A DNA stretch of 55,279 nt from Candidatus Poribacteria bacterium (GTDB lineage: Bacteria > Poribacteria > WGA-4E > WGA-3G): NCBI GenBank assembly GCA_003635185.1, contig PYJA01000115.1, forward strand, positions 1 to 55,279, written 5' to 3'. Position 1 is the stretch's first letter; each line of letters begins with the position of its first letter. The notes under the pieces were generated by a model, which was given only the letters and a program-made list of their open reading frames with translations, was not told the DNA's origin and searched no databases. The translations under genes and the position numbers were made by a program. Of this stretch, positions 1 to 9,642 are shown in pieces.

Positions 1-761
1 CGTGTTGATGTGAGTTTCGCAAATCCCATCCGCATCGTCATCTCTTGCCCATTCACCATCACTATGACACACTATCGCATGGGAACGATCAATACCGTTA
101 TAGCCACGCCATCCATCTGTCCGGACAATAGCCAGGGGGAGCGTGAACTGATGCACGTGTGCGGAGAGGGTCGCACTATCAGTCCGATGTGCCACACGCA
201 ACCGGACGCGCTTGCTTTTGCGCCCTATTGTGCCGACTATAGGGGGACGATCATTCGCATAAGTGCCATGACCTCTCCGTTTATTCCCACGCCGACGCGG
301 GGGATCCTCTGGGTCTTTATGCGGTTCGCCTTTTTCACCCGCATTTTGAAACATCTCATCTGTTTCTATCTCAGTGTCCGGCAAAGCATCCTCCGGTTGC
401 AGCATCTGGGCAGCATCTTGAAGAACCCGCCTTATAGACAGCACCGTTGGAAAACTTATCCCGAGTTCACGTGAGAGTTGTGAGGAAGAAGCACCTTTGC
501 AAAAACCGCGCAAAAGCAGAACAACTTGTGAAGGACGAAACTGCTTTTGAGCAAACACTGTCCCACTATATAAGTTATAGACACCATCACACACACGACA
601 GCGATAAACTTGCAAACGACTTGTTTCTGTTTTCGGAATTTGCGTGCCTCCGTCACGCCCGCATCACAGTGTGGACAGTGTAACCCTTGTGGATGGAAAT
701 GATTTAGCAACCATTCCTCCGCGCGTTCATCATCTATTAAAGAAACTATTGGAAAATCCAT
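1..761 (-). pseudogene. IS1595-like transposase, frameshifted and cut by window edge
   Basis: Read on the minus strand from about 761. The N-terminus carries the IS1595 zinc ribbon (HCPHC, then YRCRVCDG). A frame change near 608-612 separates the first CxxC pair from the second. Past it the other frame reads on through SSSQLSRELGISFPTVL, the first catalytic region ETDEMFQNAGEKGE and RTDGWRGYNG, with CHSDGEWARDDD, to the window edge. The DDE layout and HSxGE motif match IS1595-family transposases. The frame change, with no slippery site of a kind I recognise, makes this a decayed element. The C-terminal end lies outside the window. Family assignment is from motifs only. Confidence 0.75.
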
Positions 762-815
762 AGACTATACTATAGCACAACGAAACTAAAAGCACAAACT
801 TTTTACATGAGCGCA

Positions 816-931
816 GGTCTTTTCTCCGAAGACCCACCTTGCAGTTCTTGAGCATCAAACTTTCCAGTTTGTGTGCTATGGCGCAAACTGGAAAGTTTGC
901 GCTACAATAGGCTTTTATCAAACTCACGTTA
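816..931 (-). repeat. MITE-like element, copy 1 (one end missing)
   Basis: A segment of about 116 bp that reappears almost unchanged in the opposite orientation at 4231-4346. It contains two facing copies of an AAACTTTCCAGTTTG-type palindrome and ends with TTATCAAACTCACGTT. That end is the terminal inverted repeat of the full element at 4231-4387; the other end is missing here. It sits only 25 bp upstream of the first permease start codon, so it probably altered that gene's leader. Confidence 0.7.
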
Positions 932-955
932 TACCTGATATATGGAAAATGCGAA

Positions 956-2357
956 ATGCTACTAACGCTAATTCGAAAAGAGATGATGCATCATATTCTG
1001 AGCGTCCGTTTCGTCGCGCTCCTCGTGATGTGCCTCCTTCTCGTCCCGCTCACACTTTCTACCAATTACCGAAATTATCGCCAGAACTTAGTGGATTATC
1101 AAGAAGCCGTTAAACTCACAAACATTGAAGAAACCACAATGAGTCCAGGGATGCCACTGGATCCAGAACTGGAAGTTTCCAAACTCATCCTCAAACCGAC
1201 CCCTTTGAGCATCTTCGCAAATGGGTTAGCAGATACATTGCCGAGTTATCTCGGTATGACCCGTAATGGGATTACACAAGGGGCACCCACCTTGGTTTCC
1301 TCTCTTTCCAATCTGTTAGGGCATCTTGATTTTCTATTTATAATCGGTACTGTTTTTAGTCTACTCGCGTTACTGTTTACGTTTGATGCCATTGCCGGGG
1401 AACGAGAAGCGGGCACCCTTCGGATCACCTTAGCTAATTCCCTGCCTCGCGACCTATTTCTATGGAGCAAATTGATTGGCGGATACGTGGTGTTTGTCGT
1501 TCCGTTCCTTGTATCCCTGCTATTCGGCTTACTGATGCTTGTCTGACAAGGATTCCCTCTCGGAGAACCTGAAATTTTTCCGAGAGTCCTCGGTTTAGTC
1601 CTCATCTCGTTGCTCTATATCGGTGTTTTTTTTTGCAATCGGCACAGTGATTTCCACCTACTTAGACAACTCTAAGACCGCACTCATCATTGCCTTTACT
1701 GTCTGGGTGTTTGCAGTGTTGATTACCCCACGTGTTGGGTTCCTCGCTGCCAAACTTATCGCACCAACACGCACTTCACAGAGTGTCTACATGGAAAAAT
1801 CATCCATGCGGGGCGATTTCAACGCAGCACTCAAAGAAGAACAAAATAAAATGATCATGGAAATCCCTCCCAATGAGAAGGGACACATACACATAAGCGG
1901 GGAGATGTCTAAAAAAATTACTGAACGTATGAAACCCTTTGAAGCGGAATATCGATCGAAATTCCAGAACTATGCTAACAAATTGGATCGGGATTATAAA
2001 CGTGAAACTGAACGGCAAGAACAGTTAGGACAGATGCTCTCTCGAATCACACCGACATCTTCCTTAATTTATATCACTACAAACCTGACACAGACCGGAA
2101 AGGGAAAAAGAAGCACCTATTTTCAAACGGGCGATCGCTATTATGAGATGCTCTATACAGATTTATTCAGTAAAATTATAGATTATACTGATAGCAGACA
2201 AAGCAGACCAGTCAAAATTACACAACCACCATCTTTGGAGACAATAACCTTAGGAGAAACGCTCCGTCAATCGATGGTAGATGTGTTGCTGCTCTGCTTC
2301 TTTGCGGTCGTGTTGACAACTGTGGCATTTCTGAAATTCTTCCGTTCCGATATCTGA
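956..2357 (+). pseudogene. ABC-2 type permease (subtype I), broken by a stop and a frameshift
   Basis: Two open pieces, 956-1546 and 1623-2357, together give about 467 residues, the length of the intact paralogues at 4593 and 7945. The first holds the N-terminal membrane segment, the large outer loop and the ABC-2 coupling motif FDAIAGEREAGTLR. It ends at TGA 1544-1546. The same frame then reads on sensibly (FPRVLGLVLISLLYIG) until a run of nine T at 1626-1634, where the frame changes. The second piece carries the remaining membrane helices and the outer loop before a last helix, as in DUF3526-type ABC-2 permeases. Two lesions make a pseudogene more likely than recoding; the T-run lesion alone could be an assembly error. 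Type I order starts the I-II-I-II-I permease array. Confidence 0.75.
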
Positions 2358-2428
2358 TACACAGAATTTGGATAGGGCTATTTAGTTTTAAGTATTATCA
2401 GTTGACGAGTGTTACTGATAGTTTCTTT

Positions 2429-2503
2429 CGTAGGTCGGGTAGAGCGAAGCGAAACCCGACAGAAAAGGGACGTGTTGGGTTTCGTCCCTCAACCCAACCT
2501 ACG
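2429..2503. repeat. Palindromic intergenic element (CGTAGGTYGGGT ends)
   Basis: Inverted ends CGTAGGTCGGGT and ACCCAACCTACG flank an inner pair of GAAACCCGAC/GTTGGGTTTC. It lies in the 329-bp gap 2358-2686, where I see no gene or clear promoter. A related fragment (TGTAGGTTGG) occurs near 10540. Confidence 0.6.
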
Positions 2504-2686
2504 ATAATATCAAATCATTAACGTATGTGATAAAATGCGTCAGAAATATGGAAAACTAAATAACCCTGAATATGGAGTTTGATAATTTCATTTTCGCAAA
2601 AACGTGCAAAAATGCATCCGAAAATGTGTATAAGTGTAAGATTAATCAAAATATCATCTTGAACAGATTCATACAGAAAACAACCT

Positions 2687-4192
2687 ATGTTATTTACACT
2701 CATCCGCAGGGAACTACTTAACAATCTAATGACGTTTCGATTCGCTGCGGCAACCTTCATTATGTTGTTGCTTGTAGTTGCCAACACCTTTGTGCTTATC
2801 AATGATTATGAGAGTCGGTTAGCCAGCCATAATACCTCTGTCAATATGCATAAGCGACAACTACAAGAGACAAACACCTATTCGGCAGGTGAAATTCGCG
2901 TTGACCGTCCTCCGAATCCATTGAGTATTTTTAATGTAGGGTTTGATAAACAACTCGGAAACGAAGTTCGTATAACCCACGTATATGTCCCATCGCTATG
3001 GGATGCTGGCATGCACGGATCTTCTAATCCTTTTATGGAAATGTTTGCTTCAATGGATATTGTTTTTATCTTTGAGGTGATCCTGAGTTTATTGGCATTA
3101 ATTTTCGCCTACGATGCACTCGCGGGAGAATATGAAAACGGCACATTGCGTTTAGTCTTAACGCATCCAGTCAGACGCGGTAAGATATTGGTTGCCAAAT
3201 ACATCAGTGCAATGCTCTGCCTAATTGTGCCGTTGTTGATGAGTTTGCTCCTTTCTTTGATTCTGCTAACGACATCCACTTCCATTTCTTTGAACACCGA
3301 TGATTTTCTTCGTATCGGAGGAATCATCTTAACGTCTATTGTTTATCTCTCCGTATTCTATTTGATAGGTCTGTTAATTTCGGCGGTAACCCGTAGGACG
3401 AGTACAGCATTGATGTTGTCAATGTTTGTTTGGGGATTTTTGGTATTGGTTTATCCAAATATGATTCTTGCCGTGATACCCCAGCACGAGGCACCGCAAG
3501 AACGTAAGACATCCGCTTACGACAAAATTGAACAGATGTGGCAAGAATTCGACAAAGAACGTAAGCACTATCTTGCTACAGACGATTTTCCAGGGGAAGA
3601 TTGGGGTTATGAACTCAAGGGATGGGGATCCCGTTCCTCTTATTTGGCGGGTAATCCTCACAACCTATTCTATAAATATCGTAGTATGATGAATTTTACC
3701 GGGTTTGGTGAGGAAGATGAATACAAGATGCCTCATGCACGGAAACATTTCCGCTACCTCGGTCCGAGGATTATTGATACCGCAGAAAAAACATGGCTCG
3801 TTCGAAAGCCCGCACTTGAGGACATCTATATTCAGCCTGCAAATAAAGAGAGAATCTGGTTGAAACTCTCACCCGTGGGACTATATGATGCCGCAACTAA
3901 AACTTGGGCAGGCACGGACGTGCGCGGTGTCAGAGATTTTTTCGACGCTGCAAGACAATATAGAAAACAGGTAATTGACTATTTCTACGATACAGATGTT
4001 TTTGGGTCTCGCCAGTGGTTCTCATCGGACAAAGGGGCTGCGGATTGGAGTGACCTACCACATTTTACCTATCAAAGAGTTGATAGCAACACAAATGCAA
4101 AGCGAGCACTGCCGGATATAGGTTTACTATTCATGATTAATCTCTTTCTTTTTGTTCTGATATTTATGATTTTCATCAAAAGTGAAGTGTAG
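2687..4192 (+). CDS. ABC-2 type transporter permease (subtype II)
   Basis: A 501-residue integral membrane protein of the ABC-2/DUF3526 type. An N-terminal helix (about residues 13-34) is followed by an outer loop, then four to five helices around the coupling motif YDALAGEYENGTLRL (cytoplasmic, contacts the ATPase). A large extracytoplasmic loop of about 200 residues and a last helix (LFMINLFLFVLIFMIF) complete it. It is alike end to end to the 6310 gene and only distantly like the 4593/7945 type. The start has no good ribosome-binding site. It probably pairs with a subtype I permease and the ATPase at 9643. The substrate cannot be told from the sequence. Confidence 0.85.
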   Translation: MLFTLIRRELLNNLMTFRFAAATFIMLLLVVANTFVLINDYESRLASHNTSVNMHKRQLQETNTYSAGEIRVDRPPNPLSIFNVGFDKQLGNEVRITHVYVPSLWDAGMHGSSNPFMEMFASMDIVFIFEVILSLLALIFAYDALAGEYENGTLRLVLTHPVRRGKILVAKYISAMLCLIVPLLMSLLLSLILLTTSTSISLNTDDFLRIGGIILTSIVYLSVFYLIGLLISAVTRRTSTALMLSMFVWGFLVLVYPNMILAVIPQHEAPQERKTSAYDKIEQMWQEFDKERKHYLATDDFPGEDWGYELKGWGSRSSYLAGNPHNLFYKYRSMMNFTGFGEEDEYKMPHARKHFRYLGPRIIDTAEKTWLVRKPALEDIYIQPANKERIWLKLSPVGLYDAATKTWAGTDVRGVRDFFDAARQYRKQVIDYFYDTDVFGSRQWFSSDKGAADWSDLPHFTYQRVDSNTNAKRALPDIGLLFMINLFLFVLIFMIFIKSEV

Positions 4193-4230
4193 AATAGTTA
4201 TCATGCCATTTCTAAATGACGGTGTATCAT

Positions 4231-4387
4231 TAACGTGAGTTTGATAAAAGCCTATTGTAGCATAAACTTTCCAGTTTGCGCCATAGCACACAAACTGGAA
4301 AGTTTGATGCTCAAGAACTGCAAGGTGGGTCTTCGGAGAAAAGACCTATTATTGAGCGGATGTCATTTATTATCAAACTGACGTTAT
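4231..4387 (+). repeat. MITE-like element, full copy with terminal inverted repeats
   Basis: Ends AACGTGAGTTTGATAA and TTATCAAACTGACGTT are inverted repeats enclosing about 157 bp without coding potential. The inside holds the facing AAACTTTCCAGTTTG palindromes. Positions 4231-4346 match 816-931 in inverted orientation, so the two copies bracket permeases one and two. The rest of the 4193-4592 gap holds only the leader repeat listed next. Confidence 0.75.
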
Positions 4388-4493
4388 CATTAACAAAACA
4401 TGCGTTTGTAGTCGCGCAATTCATTGCGCCTCTTATATTCTTCACCTGAGTGTGCGATTCAAATCTCGTAATGAACAATATTTTTTAAAATGG

Positions 4494-4592
4494 TATCGGT
4501 TGTCAGTTAAGAGGTTATCGTTTAACAAACCTTTTTTAACCGAAAACTGAAAACTGAAAACCGAAAACTATTCTTCTGAAAACTGACAACCA
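4494..4592 (+). repeat. Leader repeat before subtype I permease (copy 1)
   Basis: The segment beginning GTCAGTTAAGAGGTTATCG and running through iterated AAAACTGA/ACCGAAAAC units recurs before the next subtype I permease (7822-7944). It marks the duplication boundary of the permease pair. The iterated CAGTTATC-type units are low-complexity and may vary in number. Confidence 0.6.
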
Positions 4593-6002
4593 ATGTGGCA
4601 TATTACAAAACGCGAAATCTACGACAACCTGAATAGCCTACGATTTACGCTTGCAACTGTGCTGCTGCTGGGCTTGATGTTGACCAACGCGATTGTGCAT
4701 CTCCGTGAACACCCAGAACGGATACAGAACTATCACAATGCTGTTGCAGAACATCATAATCGCTTAAAGGCTGCTGCCGACGAAAGTTTATATAAACTCG
4801 CGCAAAAAGGACCTGGATATCTCCCCAAAAAGCCATCTCCGCTCCGTTTCTGTGCAGAGGGTGGTGAAACGTATTTATCTGAACGTGCACAAGGGGGGCA
4901 CCACCGTTGGGGCACCGACACGCTCGAAAGTTTCTGGATATTAGCGTATCCATCAGCAACACCTAATCAGAGGAATGTTCGACCAGTCGTTACCAAAGTA
5001 GACTGGGGTTTTATAATAGGTTATGTTTTAAGTCTCGTCGCACTTCTGTTTACTTTCGATTCAATTTCAGGAGAACGCGAGCGTGGAACGCTCCGACTGA
5101 CTTTGGCGAATTCAATTCCGCGTCATTCGGTCCTCATCGGCAAATTTTTGGGAGCATTGATAAGTATTAGCATTCCATTCACACTTTCGATATTGATAAA
5201 CTTGTTGGTGATCTCTACTTCAAGTGATGTCCACCTCGGTACTGAGGCGTGGGGACGTTTAGGTATCATTTTCTCTATCGCGCTCTTGTATACTTGCCTT
5301 TTTCTTGCGTTGGGGCTGCTCGTGTCGGCGCGGGTACAACGGAGCGCAGTAAGTCTCGTGATACTTCTATTGGTTTGGATCGTCTTTGTAGTATTCATGC
5401 CGAGTACCCTCGCTTCGATTGCAGGTGGATCTCCATCATCAGGTCCTACGCTTGACTTCTGGGAAAGATCAGAAAAACTTGGTGATGAACTATCAAACGA
5501 ATATGACTCTAAGCGATATAAAGAACCTGAGGATTCGACAAAGCGAATAGAATTGGATGGTGAGTTTGTCATCAAAGACGCTGAACAGCAAGAAAAGTTA
5601 CACGTAGAACGCTTAAATCAGCGAATTGAACAGGTAAACAGAGCACGGGCCATAACCCGTTTTTCTCCAGTCACGATTGTGCAGCATCTACTTGAATCCT
5701 TTGCTGGAACAGGATTTGAGAGACATCTTCAATTCTTAGAGAATGTCCAAACCTATGCGCGAGAATTTCGAGCATTCATTGACGACACTGATAGAGCGGA
5801 TCCAGATAGTCTTCATATCTCTGGTGTTCCTGCTGGTATGTCGCAGAAACCTGTCAGCCCAGAATCTGTTCCGAAGTTTGAAGATACACTGAATCTCAGC
5901 AAGGATTTCAATACTGCAACGACAGAATTGTTGTTATTGGTGCTGTTTGTTGTGGTACTACTATCGGGTGCCTATCTCGCGTTTGTACGTGTTGAAGTCT
6001 GA
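4593..6002 (+). CDS. ABC-2 type transporter permease (subtype I)
   Basis: A 469-residue permease. N-terminal helix (about 16-36), outer loop with the conserved KKPSPLRFCAEGG stretch, then the coupling motif FDSISGERERGTLRL and a cluster of helices. A soluble outer segment of about 160 residues follows (with FSPVTIVQHLLESFAGTGFE, a pattern of DUF3526-type permeases), then a final helix ending FVRVEV. It is strongly like 7945 and the broken gene at 956. The start is ATG 4593 directly after the leader repeat; no Shine-Dalgarno is visible, so translation may depend on the leader. Expected to form a heterodimer with a subtype II neighbour. Confidence 0.85.
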   Translation: MWHITKREIYDNLNSLRFTLATVLLLGLMLTNAIVHLREHPERIQNYHNAVAEHHNRLKAAADESLYKLAQKGPGYLPKKPSPLRFCAEGGETYLSERAQGGHHRWGTDTLESFWILAYPSATPNQRNVRPVVTKVDWGFIIGYVLSLVALLFTFDSISGERERGTLRLTLANSIPRHSVLIGKFLGALISISIPFTLSILINLLVISTSSDVHLGTEAWGRLGIIFSIALLYTCLFLALGLLVSARVQRSAVSLVILLLVWIVFVVFMPSTLASIAGGSPSSGPTLDFWERSEKLGDELSNEYDSKRYKEPEDSTKRIELDGEFVIKDAEQQEKLHVERLNQRIEQVNRARAITRFSPVTIVQHLLESFAGTGFERHLQFLENVQTYAREFRAFIDDTDRADPDSLHISGVPAGMSQKPVSPESVPKFEDTLNLSKDFNTATTELLLLVLFVVVLLSGAYLAFVRVEV

Positions 6003-6205
6003 TTGTGATGGAAAAACCGTTTTAGTCGGAGGCTACTTATCAATCTGATGATCTCCGTTGCGTTTCCGGAATCGCAGCAACTTGATGTTGCGGGCGAGAT
6101 TCTGTAAAGTAAAACGAAGCGTTTTAAGATTTTTCCAACCTGTCACGGTGCTTACAGGTCTCTGTAGAACGTGAAAAGATGCAACTTTTATTGGCTTCAT
6201 TTGTA

Positions 6206-6289
6206 GTATCAATTAATCTCGTGCGATTTTCTATTTTTACTATCTTTTCGTTCGTTGCAGACTCTATCTTGCAACACAACAAAAAATTG
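6206..6289 (+). repeat. Shared 75-80 bp leader (copy 1)
   Basis: The stretch from ATCAATTAATCTCGTGC to CTTGCAACACAACAAAA is nearly identical to the reverse complement of 15552-15625, which lies just upstream of the PspB-like gene. Both copies sit 10-25 bp before a ribosome-binding site, which suggests a common transcription leader or promoter moved by duplication. The rest of the 6003-6309 gap shows nothing recognisable. Confidence 0.65.
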
Positions 6290-6309
6290 TTTGTTGAGAG
6301 GAATACTTG

Positions 6310-7815
6310 ATGTTATCAACACTTATCCGTCGAGAACTTCTTGATAATCTGATGACGTTCCGATTTATAGCGACGGTTGTTATAATGTTGTTGCTTGTTG
6401 TTGCTAATACATTTGTGCTGATTAATGATTATGACCGGCGGTTAGAAGGTTACAATGCTGCTGTTAATTCAAATCATGAGCGAATGCAGGAAAGAACAAC
6501 CTATTCGAGTGTAAGTTGGGATGTTGTCCGTTCACCAAATCTATTGAGTATATTCAATGTTGGTTTGGATAAACGGTTGAGTAACGAAATATTTGTACAT
6601 CACGGTTTTGTGCCTACACTGTGGGATGGTCAGGTGCATGGATCAACGAATCCGCTTCTGAATCTCTTCTCATCGATAGATATTGTTTTTATTTTTCAGG
6701 TAGTTCTGAGTCTTATGGCACTTATTTTTGCCTACGATGCACTTGCGGGAGAACGTGAGCGCGGCACGTTGCGTCTTGTCCTGACGCATCCAGTGAGTCG
6801 TGCTAAAATCTTATTGGCGAAATACATTAGTGCAATGATGTGTTTGCTGGTACCACTTTTAATGAGTTTTCTCTTGGTTGTGATTTTGCTAACGACATCT
6901 CCTATTGTATCACTAAAGGTTGATGATTTTCTTCGTATCGGTGGAATTGTCTTGAGTTCAATCGCTTATCTGTCGGTATTTTATCTCATCGGTCTGTTGA
7001 TTTCAGTAATCACCCGCAGAACAAGCACTGCTTTAATGCTTGCGATGTTTGTCTGGGGTTTTTTGGTGTTGGTATATCCGAATGTGATTCTTGTTGCGAT
7101 TACGTCCGCGGAGCCTTCTCAAGAGCGTTTGGTACCTGCTTTTAATCAAATTGAACAGATATGGGAGGAATTCGACAGAGAACGTAAGGACTACCTTGCC
7201 AATGATCCTATTCCTGGAGAGGATCCACATCTTGGCGTGGCAGGAGGTTCAGGTTTCAATGAGATATGGCATAAAGCACAGTCAACACTTCTATACACCT
7301 ATTTTGCTGTTTCATACGTAAATAAACTTGATGATGAATTCGAACCTCGGGTGCCGCATGTTCAGAACTATTACCGTACGATCGAACCGAAGACCATTGA
7401 CGCTGCAGAGCGAGCGTGGCTCGTGCGAAAACAGGCACTTGAATCTGTTTTCTTTCGACCAGCGATAGTTGATCGCATCTTTTTGAGGTTCTCGCCAGTC
7501 GGCATGTATGACGCTGCGACGCAAGCGTGGGCAGGTACAGACCTGTTCGGACTTAGAGATTTTTACGAGGCGACGCGAAAGTACCGAAGGACTTTGATTG
7601 ACTATCTTTATGACAAAAACGCATTTGGGGATAGAAAATGGTTTTCTTCTGACAAAGGGGCGGTGGATTGGAATAGTTTACCTCAGTTTTCTTTTCAGAG
7701 AAGTGATGTGCATGTAAATGCAAAGCGAGCACTACCGGATTTACTGCTGATGCTCATGATGAACTTAATTCTCTTTATGGTAATATTTTTGGTTTTCCAA
7801 AGGAGTGAAGTGTAG
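6310..7815 (+). CDS. ABC-2 type transporter permease (subtype II)
   Basis: A 501-residue paralogue of the 2687 gene, the same length with the same domain order: N-terminal helix, outer loop, coupling motif YDALAGERERGTLRL, helices, about 200 outer residues, last helix, ending QRSEV. The start is taken as ATG 6310 because GAGAGG lies at 6296-6301 and this gives the same length as its paralogue; a TTG one codon earlier is possible. It follows the shared leader repeat. The array order implies that a pair of genes (II, I) was duplicated in tandem. It probably forms a channel with subtype I and is powered by the 9643 ATPase. Confidence 0.85.
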   Translation: MLSTLIRRELLDNLMTFRFIATVVIMLLLVVANTFVLINDYDRRLEGYNAAVNSNHERMQERTTYSSVSWDVVRSPNLLSIFNVGLDKRLSNEIFVHHGFVPTLWDGQVHGSTNPLLNLFSSIDIVFIFQVVLSLMALIFAYDALAGERERGTLRLVLTHPVSRAKILLAKYISAMMCLLVPLLMSFLLVVILLTTSPIVSLKVDDFLRIGGIVLSSIAYLSVFYLIGLLISVITRRTSTALMLAMFVWGFLVLVYPNVILVAITSAEPSQERLVPAFNQIEQIWEEFDRERKDYLANDPIPGEDPHLGVAGGSGFNEIWHKAQSTLLYTYFAVSYVNKLDDEFEPRVPHVQNYYRTIEPKTIDAAERAWLVRKQALESVFFRPAIVDRIFLRFSPVGMYDAATQAWAGTDLFGLRDFYEATRKYRRTLIDYLYDKNAFGDRKWFSSDKGAVDWNSLPQFSFQRSDVHVNAKRALPDLLLMLMMNLILFMVIFLVFQRSEV

Positions 7816-7821
7816 GATAGT

Positions 7822-7944
7822 TATCAGTTAAGAGGTTATCGTATAACAAACCTTTTTAACCGAAAACTGATAGCTAAAAACCGAAAACTATTCTTCTGAT
7901 AACTGATAACCGATAACTGAAAGCTTATAACTGAGGACTGATAT
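7822..7944 (+). repeat. Leader repeat before subtype I permease (copy 2)
   Basis: Direct repeat of 4494-4592: the same AGTTAAGAGGTTATCG opening and AACAAACCTTTTTAACC core, with extra AACTGATAAC-type units. It shows that the 2687-6002 and 6310-9351 blocks arose from one another. Confidence 0.6.
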
Positions 7945-9351
7945 ATGATTTGGCATATAACAAAACGCGAACTGTATGACAACCTTAACAGCCTCCGATT
8001 CGCACTTGCGACTGTGTTGCTTTTCGTTTTGATGTTGATTAATGCAGTTATCCATGTCCAAGAACATCCTGAGCGTATGCAAAAATATCACGATGCTACC
8101 ACAGCATCTGTGAGTGCCTTAAGATCTCGGACGGATTTATTTAGCATTGCGCAAGAAGGACCAGGAAATCTTTACAAAAAGCCGTCTCCGCTCTATTTTT
8201 GTGCCGAAGGTGGTGACATCTTTTTGCCAGATTATGTTTACGGCATATCTAGGCTTCAGATCGCCAATAATTTAAGGGCTTTCTGGTCGTTGTATTATCC
8301 CGGAGCGTTTCCTAATGTATTCAATGTACGTCCAGATACAGTCAAAGTAGACTGGGGATTTGTAATCGGGTATGTTCTGAGTCTGATAACGATTCTGTTC
8401 ACCTTTGATTCTATTTCCGGTGAGCGCGAACGCGGGACGCTACGATTGATGTTGTCGAATTCAGTGCCACGACACACTGTATTGATTGGTAAATTTTTAG
8501 GGGCATTAGTAAGTATTAGCGTTCCGTTTACTTTTGCGATATTGATGAATCTATCGGTAATTTCTGTATCCAGCGACGTTCATCTTGGTGCAGATGCATG
8601 GATACGTTTAATAATTATTTTCATTATTGCGATTTTGTACCTATGCCTGTTTATTGCGTTAGGTTTGTTAGTTTCGTCATCTGTGCAAAACAGTGTTACG
8701 AGCCTTGTGATACTTCTATTGACGTGGTGTGTTTTCGTCATTTTTATACCGAGCACCTTCGCTTCCATTGCAAGTGGGTTCTCAAGCCCGATGGCTTATG
8801 ATGAATACTTCAAACGTCGAAACCAAAACATAAAAGAACTCAAGGAAGAATACGTTGCTCTTTTGCAAGAGACGCGCGGGTTGCCAAATAAAAAGATACA
8901 GATAGATAGTGAATATCTCGCCAAAGGCACTGAACAAGAGGAACGTTTGTCCCAAGAACAGTTAACTCAACAGATTGCCCAAATTCAACTGGCACGTTCC
9001 GTCACCCGTATCTCACCTGTTACGCTTTTCCAACATCTTCTTGAGGTTTTTGTCGGAACAGGGTTTGAACGGCACCAACAATTTTTAGATAACGTGCAGC
9101 GTTATGCACGCGAATATCGAGAATTCGTCACGGATATGGATAGAGCAGATCCAGATAGTCGTCATATTATTGGGGTTCGAGAAGGTATGTCACAAAAGCC
9201 AGTGAATCCGGAGTCAATTCCGGCATTTGAAGACGAAATTAGTCTCAGTCGTGATTTCAACGATGCAGCTATTGATTTGTTCTTGTTGCTTCTATTTTTC
9301 GTTGTTCTTGTATCGGGGACTTATCTTAGGTTCATTTCTGTTGAGGTCTAA
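7945..9351 (+). CDS. ABC-2 type transporter permease (subtype I)
   Basis: A 468-residue paralogue of the 4593 gene. Features in order: N-terminal helix, outer loop with KKPSPLYFCAEGG, coupling motif FDSISGERERGTLRL, helix cluster, outer segment with ISPVTLFQHLLEVFVGTGFE, and a last helix ending FISVEV. The start ATG 7945 follows GAGGACTGAT. It is the last of five permeases before the ATPase gene. One ATPase serving several alternating permeases suggests either interchangeable substrate modules or dosage. The extracytoplasmic segments differ most between copies, which is where specificity would be expected. Confidence 0.85.
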   Translation: MIWHITKRELYDNLNSLRFALATVLLFVLMLINAVIHVQEHPERMQKYHDATTASVSALRSRTDLFSIAQEGPGNLYKKPSPLYFCAEGGDIFLPDYVYGISRLQIANNLRAFWSLYYPGAFPNVFNVRPDTVKVDWGFVIGYVLSLITILFTFDSISGERERGTLRLMLSNSVPRHTVLIGKFLGALVSISVPFTFAILMNLSVISVSSDVHLGADAWIRLIIIFIIAILYLCLFIALGLLVSSSVQNSVTSLVILLLTWCVFVIFIPSTFASIASGFSSPMAYDEYFKRRNQNIKELKEEYVALLQETRGLPNKKIQIDSEYLAKGTEQEERLSQEQLTQQIAQIQLARSVTRISPVTLFQHLLEVFVGTGFERHQQFLDNVQRYAREYREFVTDMDRADPDSRHIIGVREGMSQKPVNPESIPAFEDEISLSRDFNDAAIDLFLLLLFFVVLVSGTYLRFISVEV

Positions 9352-9642
9352 TCATGATAATGAAATCGTTATCGGTAAGGACTCTCAATAATTTGACAAT
9401 CTTCACTACACAGTGACATTTCTGGTCCTACCGTTTTTGTTGAACTTTTCACAGAAAAATGTGTGTAACTTATTATGATGTCCGAAAACCGAATTTATGA
9501 CAGGAATTCAGATTAGAAACTGTTAACCTATAAATCAAGGCATTAAAATATGCAACCTTACACCGTCAAAACGCGACTATGCAACATAAGCAATACTGCT
9601 TGAAGGTCCAGCATAGAAAGCAAGATTACGAGGAAAAACAAA

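Noticed and set aside
10..474. Plus-strand protein in the first 474 bases
   Set aside because: It is antisense to the IS1595-type transposase and has no protein-like pattern.
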